Below, one piece after another: positions 49,905-58,900 of a stretch of 64,000 nucleotides of DNA. The notes under the pieces are model-generated. The model was not told the DNA's origin. It searched no databases and saw only the letters and a program-made list of their open reading frames with translations. The stretch is taken from assembly GCF_900115195.1 (NCBI RefSeq), contig NZ_FOVO01000012.1, forward strand, positions 1-64,000, given 5' to 3'. Within the stretch, counting starts at the first letter, position 1, and each line of letters begins with the position of its first letter. A program made the position numbers and the translations under genes. Source of the DNA: Xenorhabdus japonica. Lineage in GTDB: Bacteria; Pseudomonadota; Gammaproteobacteria; Enterobacterales; Enterobacteriaceae.

Positions 49905-52900
49905 TTAACGGTTTGAATTATTCGATACGGTTGAGTGACTTAGGTTTGTTGTCTTAGCCAGTTCACATACCTTAGCCAGTTTACATAGTATGGGATGTGT
50001 GAATAGTGTTATCAATGGAATTTCCATGCCTTGCTCACGCATACGTGCCAAGAATTGTATCGCTATTAGCGAATGTCCTCCCAATGCGAAGAAATTGTCA
50101 TGGCGGCCGACCTGTTCCAGTTTTAACAATTTCTGCCAGATCTGGGCCAGTGCTTTTTCCACATCACCGATGGGGGCTTCATAGCCAGAGGTTACAGCGG
50201 CAGGTTGCTCAGATGCTGGCAGTGCTTGATGATCGTATTTACCATCAGGAGCTAATATTAACGTATCTTGTAGGTAGTCGGCCTGCGTGTTTTTGAAATC
50301 GGCTAATAGCTGTTGGCGTTCGGCGGCAGACATAATGGGTATGTCCATGATTGGCTGTTGAGGTTGATTTTCCAGCGCCTCAACCAGACTTGCCAAAGCA
50401 GTAGTCATATAACCTATCAGACGTGACGGATCAATTCCTGACACAGCTTGGGCAGACAACAGAAAGCTTTTGCCCAAATTATCTACAGCCAAATAAAGGG
50501 GATAGTTAGTCCTCTCCTGTCCTGTGACCAGACGTATGCCTTCCCATCCGGTATTGGTCGTATTCGATTGGCCTTGTTTCGATTGGCTGTGGCGATAGTT
50601 AAGGAGTGCATTGAAGAGCGGCAAGGGAGGTGTGACTCCGCTACAGCGTTGAGCCAGTGCCAGAGGAGCCTGCTCGTGCTCAAGTAATCGCGCCAGACTG
50701 CGGTAGGCCGTTTGCACGGTTGCCTGTACGCTATTTCCGGCAAGCCGGAATCGCACAGGAAGGGTATTAATAAACAATCCCAGAATCCGCTCGATATCGG
50801 CACTTTCCTGCATACGTCCCAGTAAAACTGTCCCGAAGACAACATCATTGCGCCCACTTATTTTTGCCAGAACTTGTGCCCATGCGACATGGAACAGTGC
50901 TCCGGGGCTGACGCCCTGATGGCTTGCCTGTTTGCGGATACTTCTGGACAATGCTGCATTAAGTGGCTTGATAACCTCAGTTATCTGTCTATCTCCACTG
51001 TAGACATCCAGTATTCCGAAAGGGGCGGTCGGTGTGTCCACGTCGGCGAGCATCTCACGGAAAAAGGCTTCGTGGTCTGATATTGGTGCACGCAATGACT
51101 GGGCAATAAAGTGACGATAAGGCAGTGCAGGAGGCAATTGCCCGGTACGCTGGTGCAAAAGCTCGTTGATTTCAGTAATGATAAGACCCAGCGACATATG
51201 ATCATTAAGTATATGGTGACAGCAGAAGGCCAGTAACCATTCACCTTGATGCGGATCATAGGCGATATCGGCGGAGAATAATGGTGCCTGACTTATATCA
51301 AGACGGTGCCGGTATGGATCTGTATGCGCCAGTAATTGAGATGGTACGCTCTTATCGCTGTCTGGCACAAAGGTGTTGATGCGCAGGGAAGCCTGATGCC
51401 AGACAACTTGTACTGGCTGTGTTAAGCCTTTCCAGCAAATGGCAGTGCGCAGAATATCATGGCGGTTAATGATCTGTTGCAAGGCCGCCAGAAAAGCATC
51501 AAGGCGATCGCGGGTGTCGAAAGCAAACAAGGTATGCAACAGATAAACGTCTCCTTGTGTTTGCAGCAGATGGTGGAATAGCATTCCTTCCTGTAATGGT
51601 GCGAGTGGGTAGATATCCTGAATATTGGTGACACCATCAGGAAGGGTAGCGGCGATAGTATCAATTTCGTGTTGTGTCAGAGAAACCAGCGGCAGCATAT
51701 CGGGAGTGATGGCGGTACAGCCATCAGGAATGAGATTGGGCGGTACGGTATACGTAGTTGCATTCTCTTCGGCTACCTGCATTACTTTTGCCATCTCAGC
51801 CAGTATTGGTGCGGAGAATACTGTACGAATATCAAGACTCCAGCCTAGGTTACGAAGTCGTTCAATCAGGCTGATTACCATCAGCGAATGACCGCCCAGC
51901 TCAAAGAAATTATCATAACGACCCACTTTTTCCAGCTCTAATAATGTTTGCCAGATTTCAGCCAGCGCGATTTCTCTGTCACCGAGCGGCGCTTCATAAA
52001 CGCGGGTCACGATTGACGCTTGATCCGGCATCGGCAGTGCCTGACGGTCGAGCTTGCCATTTGGTGCGAGTGGGAACGCATCCAGTGTCACAAATGCGCT
52101 GGGTAGCATATATTCGGCAAGATGCTGTGCGAGTTGTTGTCGCAGTTCCGCTGGCACGAGCTCTGTATTGGGTTCTGCGATCAGATAAGCAATAAGACGC
52201 TTATCGCCCCCTGTTTTTTCATAAGAAGCATCCTCGTGGGCAAGTACGATAGCCTCTCGCACACCGTAGCATTGCATCAATCTGGTTTCAATTTCTCCTA
52301 GTTCGATACGGAAGCCGCGTAGCTTGACCTGAAAATCATTGCGACCAAGGTACTCAATATTGCCGTCAGATCGCCAGCGAGCCAAGTCGCCGGTTTTATA
52401 CATGAGCGCGTTGGGGTGTTCGCTGAATGGATCAACGACAAATTTCTCCGTTGTCAGTTCTGGTTGGTTTGAATAACCACGGGCGACACCCATACCACCG
52501 ATATAGATTTCGCCGCTTACGCCAATAGGAACCGGCTGACCGAGTGCATCCAAAATATAGATACGTGTATTGGACAGTGGCCGACCAATCGGGATGTTGT
52601 TGGTGATAGATGGAAGATGTTTGTCATCTATCATCATCTTGCTATCTATCATCATAGCTGTGGCAGTGACGGTGATCTCAGTGGGGCCATAGGCGTTGAA
52701 CCAGCGGCAGGGTTGTATTTCTGGGCACGACAGCCAGTCCATTAAATAGCGGGGTTCTACTTTATCACCCCCAACAATAACGGTGCGTAGGCAGGGGCTG
52801 AAACCGCTGCGTCCTGCCCTTATTTCTTGCACCCAATGGTGCCAGAAGGCGGTCGGTATATTTATAATAGTCACTTTTTGTTCACGTAAAAAATCAACAA

Positions 52901-55900
52901 AAGTGATATTTGGTATCTTGATATGAGGTGGACGCAGAACCAGTGTGGCACCCGATGCCAGAGTAGGGAAAATATCCGACACCGAAATATCAAACGCGAC
53001 GGTGACAAATTGCAGTATCCGATCGCCCAATTGGGGTTCACTGATCTGAAACTGGGCATGGATGAGGCTCACGACATTGTGATGTTCCAGCATGACACCT
53101 TTTGGATGTCCGGTTGAGCCAGAAGTATAAATAATATAGGCCAAATGGTGTGGCTGTAGTCCTATTTGTTCGCTGTCCGGATTATGCGCAGGCTGTTTTT
53201 TTATGTGGTTTTGATGAGTTTCATCGTCCAACAACCAGATAGGAATGTCTTGTATGGGTAAGCGTGTCTGCAAGTGTTTCTGAGTCAGCAGTATTACGGG
53301 TTTGCAGTCGGATAACTGATAAACCAGTCGTTCGGTAGGATATTCTGGATCGAGCGGGATGTAACCGGCACCTGCTTTTAAGATCCCAAACAGGCCGATG
53401 ATCATGTCTAAACCCCGTTCAACATGAATTGCCACACGATCATCAGGGCGCACACCAAAAGCAATCAAGCTATGTGCCAGTTGATTGGCGCGTTGGTTCA
53501 AATTGTGATAACTCAAAGATTGCTCTTCAAAAACGACCGCAGTGACATCCGGCGTACGTTGCGCTTGCGATTCGAACAATTGATGTATCAGCGTATCTTG
53601 CGGGATATCTGTTGGAGTGGGGTTGAATTCCACCAACAATTGTTGTCGCTGCGAAGCTGATAATATTGGCAGACGAGCAATGGTTTGTGTCTCATCGGTT
53701 GTCATGGCAGTCAGCACATTAGTGAGATAACCCACCATGCGCTCGACTGTCGTCCGATCAAATAGACTTGATGCATATTCCAGATAACCATTGAGTCCAT
53801 CCATAGTTTCGGTCAGTGACAGTGTCAGGTCAAAGTATGCACTGTGATGTGGCTGCTCCACCAAGGAGACAGCTAAACCAGATAATTCAAGGTGTTGGGG
53901 AGCGGTATTGTTGAGAGCCAGCATGACCTGAAAGATCGGGCTGTAACTCAGGCTGCGCTCAGGTTGCAGGATTTCCACCAATTGTTCAAAAGGCAGGTCT
54001 TGATGTGCATAGGCCGCCAGTGCCCGTTCACGGACGTGGTCAAGCAGATCTGTTACGGAGTTGCCTGGCTCCAATTCAACACGTAAAGGCAGGGTATTGA
54101 CGAAAAAGCCGATCAGCCCCTCAAGTTCACTCTGTGAACGGTTGGCGACGGGCGTACCAATGACGATATCATTCTGTCCGCTCAGGCGGGCAAGCACGAT
54201 CCCCCAAGCTGCCAGCAAGGTCATAAATAACGTCGTATTCTGACGTTGTCCCAGTGCCTTAAGAGCAGACAATAAGTCTGCATTCAGGTGAATGGGCACG
54301 AGATCGCCTGAGTAACTTTGCTCTGGTGGACGAGAGTAGTCGGTGGGGAGAGCCAGCAATGTCGGTGCGTTCTGAAGCTGATTTTGCCAAAAATCCTGTT
54401 GTGCAGTGAGGATCTCTCCTTGTAGCCATTTTTGTTGCCAGACAGCATAGTCGGCGTATTGGATGGGGAGGAGCGGTAAAGGCGCCATATTTTCCCCCAG
54501 TGCAGCACGATAGAGTGCGCTCAGCTCGCGGAGCAATATGCCCATCGACCAACCATCGGTGATGATATGATGCTGAGTGAGGATCAGAATATGCTCTTCA
54601 TCAGACAGTTGCAGCAATTGGCCTCGAATCATTGGCTCATTGGCAAAATCAAATGGGGTTTGTGTTTCGAGTTTCACCAACTCGTTAATACGGATTATGC
54701 GCGAAGTTTCGTCTAATCTGCGCAAATCCTGATAGGTCAGAAAAAAATCAGTATCTGCGCTATCGATATGTTGGTAAGGCTGTTCATCAATCAGAACAAA
54801 ACGAGTGCGCAAACTTTCATGTCGGCTGACGAGACGGTCAAGCGCAGCCGTAAACGCAGCATGATTGAGATGCCCGCTGAGATGCCGAACTATCGGGATT
54901 TGATAGGCCAGATTGGCTTCTGTATTGAGGCGGGTGAGGAACCACATGCGTTGTTGAGAGAAGGAGAGTGGCAGTGGTTGGCTGCGATCGGTAGCCGGAA
55001 TAACAATTTGGGTTGCCACAGGTGTGTCGGTGAGTTTAGTAGCCAAGTCAGTAAGGACAGGGTGAGCAAAGAGTTGCTGCAAATGCAATTCCCGCGCCAG
55101 TGTCTGGCGTATTCGTGTGGCAAGTTGGATTGCAAGCAGGGAATGACCACCGAGTTCAAAGAAATGATCATGACGGCCAACTTGTTCCAATTTCAACAGT
55201 TCTTGCCAAATTTCGGCCAGCCCCGTTTCCATGTCTCCGATGGGCGCTTCATAATTGCGGGTTACCAGTGCCGTATGGTCTGGTATTGGCAGTGCCTGAC
55301 GGTTGAGTTTGCCATTGGATGTCAATGGAAAGGCATCAAGCGTCACAAAGGCACTGGGCAACATATAGTCGGCAAGGTGTTGTGCCAGTTGCTGGCGCAG
55401 TTCTGCCGATATCAGTGTTGTATTCGGTTCGGCAAGCAGATAAGCAACTAAACGCTTTTCGCCCCCTGTTTTTTCATAAGAAGCATCCTCACGGGCAATC
55501 ACAACTGCCTCGCGTACATTGTGACATTGCACAAGTCTGGCTTCGATTTCGCCGAGTTCAATACGGAAGCCGCGTAGCTTGACCTGAAAATCATTACGAC
55601 CAAGGTATTCAATATTACCGTCAGGCAACCAGCGAGCCAGATCGCCACTTTTGTATAATCGGGCATCAGGATCTGTAGAAAAAGGATCAGAAAGAAAGTG
55701 TTCTGCGGTTAGCTCTGGAAGGTTCAGATAACCGCGGGCGACACCGATTCCGCCAATGTAAAGCTCACCTGTAACACCTATTGGAACAGGTTTTCCGTGG
55801 TTATCGAGAAGGTAAATCTGGGTATTGGCGATGGGTTTCCCTATGGGGACTTGCCCGATATACCGATCCGGTACACATCGCCAGGCAGTGACATGAATCG

Positions 55901-58900
55901 CTGCTTCAGTAGGGCCATATAAGTTATGCAATTGACAGTGGGCAAAATGGGACAGACATTTCTGTTGCAAGGTATATGGAAACGCTTCGCCACTGCATAA
56001 GATGTGACGCAGGGAAGAGCAGCGTCCGGCGGGAATAGCATCAAGAAATAGTTGTAGCATGGCAGGTACAAAGTGGATGATAGTAATCCTGCGCTTTTCT
56101 ATCTCGGACAATAAATAGTGTGGATCTTTATGACCATCGGGGCGAGCCAAAATTAATTGTGCGCCAAACATCAGGGGCGGGAATAGCTCCCAAACGGAAA
56201 CATCAAAACTGAACGGTGTTTTCTGCAAGACACGATCCTGCGGGGTTAATTGATAAGTCTCCTGTGCCCAGAGTAAACAATTCACGACACTGCGGTGCTC
56301 ATTCATTACCCCTTTGGGCAAACCCGTCGAACCAGAGGTATAAATCACATAAGCCAAATGGCGTAAGGTCAGGCCAAGAGCCTGGGGGGCTGGGTTGTTG
56401 GTTGGCATGTCCGCAGTAAGGGAGGCAAGATTGTCGAGATCTACAATAGGTATGGTGCTGATCGGCTGCTTGAGTAACGTTGTTTGGGTAAGCAAGGCAA
56501 CAGGAGCGGCATCCTCAAGTATATAGGCCAGTCGTTCGGCAGGATAGCTTGGATCGAGTGGAACATAGGCACCGCCGGCCTTAAGGATAGCGAGTAATCC
56601 CACCATCATGACAGGACTACGTTCAGAACAAATCGCTACCCGATCATCCGGGCGGACACCTAAGGCAATCAGATAATACGCTAAACGATTGGCTTGACGG
56701 TTCAGCTTATCGTAGCTCAGCAATTGCTCTTCAAAGACGACTGCCATTGCATCGGGATTATGCTGTGCTTGCTTTTCAAATAATTGGTGAATAAACACGT
56801 CTTGCGGGAAATCAACCGCTGTATTTTGAGAAGATTGAATCGTGTTGAAATCCACCTGCAACTGTTGACGTTCCCTAACAGACAAAATAGAAATATCCAG
56901 AATTGGCTGGTGGGGTGAGGTTCCCAGCGCTTCGACCAACCCTGTCAGGGCCGTGGTCATATAGTCAATCAGACGAGTCGGTTCGATGTCTGATACGGTT
57001 TGAGCAACCAAACTAAATCCATCTCCCCAATCATCTACAAACAAACCGATGGGATAATTACTTCTCTCTTCTTGCATCAACAGGCGTATGCCTTCCCATT
57101 TAGCAAAGGTGGTATCCGATTGACTATGACGATAGTTGAGTAGCGTGTTGAAGAGCGGCAAAGGTGGTATCACGCTACTACAATGCTGCGCCTGTGTCAG
57201 TGTTGCCTGTTCGTGCTCCAGTAACCTCATCAAACTGAGGTAGGTCTCTTGAACGGTTGTCTGCGCGCTATTACCCGTAAGCTTGATCCGAATGGGTAAG
57301 GTATTAATAAGCAGCCCCATAATTTGCTCGATACCAGCGCTACCCTGCATACGTCCCAGTAATACCGTACCGAAGACCACATCATCACGCCCACTTACTT
57401 TTGCCAGCACCAGAGCCAAAGCAACATGAAACAATATACTGGAGCTGACACCCTGACGTCGGGCTTGTGTGCGGATAGCTTTGGCAAGTAGCGCATCAAG
57501 AGGCTGTTTGGACTCCGATATCGGCCTATCCCCACTGTGAATATCCAGTATCCTGAAAGGAGCCATCGGTGCATCTACATCAGAGAACTCTGTACGGAAA
57601 TAGGCTTCGTGAGCTGAAGTCGGCACATACAGGGATTGGGCGACAAAGTTACGGTAAGGTAATACTGGGGGTAACTTTTCAGAAGGTTGGTTGTCAGGAT
57701 GCCCACTTTCAGTATGGCTACGCAATGTATGGCTACGCAATAATGCATCGATTTCATCAATGATACGTTCCAGTGTCATATGATCACAGATTAAATGATG
57801 GAGACACAAAGCCAGCAACCACTGACCCTGATGCGGATCATAGGCAATGTCGGCAGAGAATAGCGGTGCCTGACTCACATCAAGGCGGTACTGATGGGGA
57901 TCAGTATGTGATAGTAATTGAGAAGGGATATCTTGTTCGCTATTCGGTAAAAACGTATTAATGTTCAAAGAAGCCTGCCGCCAGACGACTTGTACCGGCT
58001 GTGCCAGCTCCTGCCAGTAAATTGAAGTGTGCAGAATATCGTGACGGTTAATGATCAGTTGTAAGGCAGCCAGAAAGGTATCGAGCTGCTCGCGGGTGTC
58101 GAAGGCAAGCAAGTTGCGTAACAGATAAGTATCCCCCTGTTTCTGTAACAGATAATGGAACAAAATTCCTTCCTGTAATGGCGAAAGCGGATAGATATCT
58201 TGGATATTGGCCGCACCACCAGGAATGGCGGCGGCAATGGCATCAATCTCGTGCTGGGATAGGGAAACTAAAGTCAACATGTCGGGTGTTATAGCAGTAC
58301 AGCCGTCAGGGATGAGATTGGGCGGCACTGTGAACGTTGCCGCATGTTCTTGCTCCGCATTTCCTTGAGCTGTATTCTTCTGAGCCGACAGTATCGCCTT
58401 TGCCATCTCGTGCAGTACTGGCTTGGTGAATACAATTCGGATATCAAGAATCCACCCCAAATCGCGCAGTTTTTCGATCAGGCTAACGGCTATCAACGAA
58501 TGTCCGCCAAGCTCAAAAAAGTGGTCGTAGCGGCTGACACATTTCACTCCAAGTAACATTTGCCAAATTTGGCTCAGGGTGATTTCTGCTTCTCCTATAG
58601 GGGCTTGGTAACTACGTGTGACGATTGCAGTATGATCTGGTTTAGGGAGTGCCTGACGATCGAGTTTGCCATTGGGTGTCAGCGGGAAGTCGTGGAGTAT
58701 CACAAAGGCACTGGGTATCATGTATTCTGCAAGATGTTGCGCAAGCTGTTGCCGCAATGTCATTGGCTCCAGCTCAACATTTGCCTCAGGCAGCAGGTAG
58801 GCAACCAGATGCTTTTGAGCCGATCCGCTGTCATGGGACAGGTTTTCACCGGAAAGATTTTCGCAAGGCAGTACCACGGCTTCACGCACGCCGTGGCATT

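Noticed and set aside
54259..54552. ORFs in other frames inside the NRPS gene, here and at many other places
   Set aside because: They are by-products of the long NRPS reading frame with no ribosome sites or known motifs.
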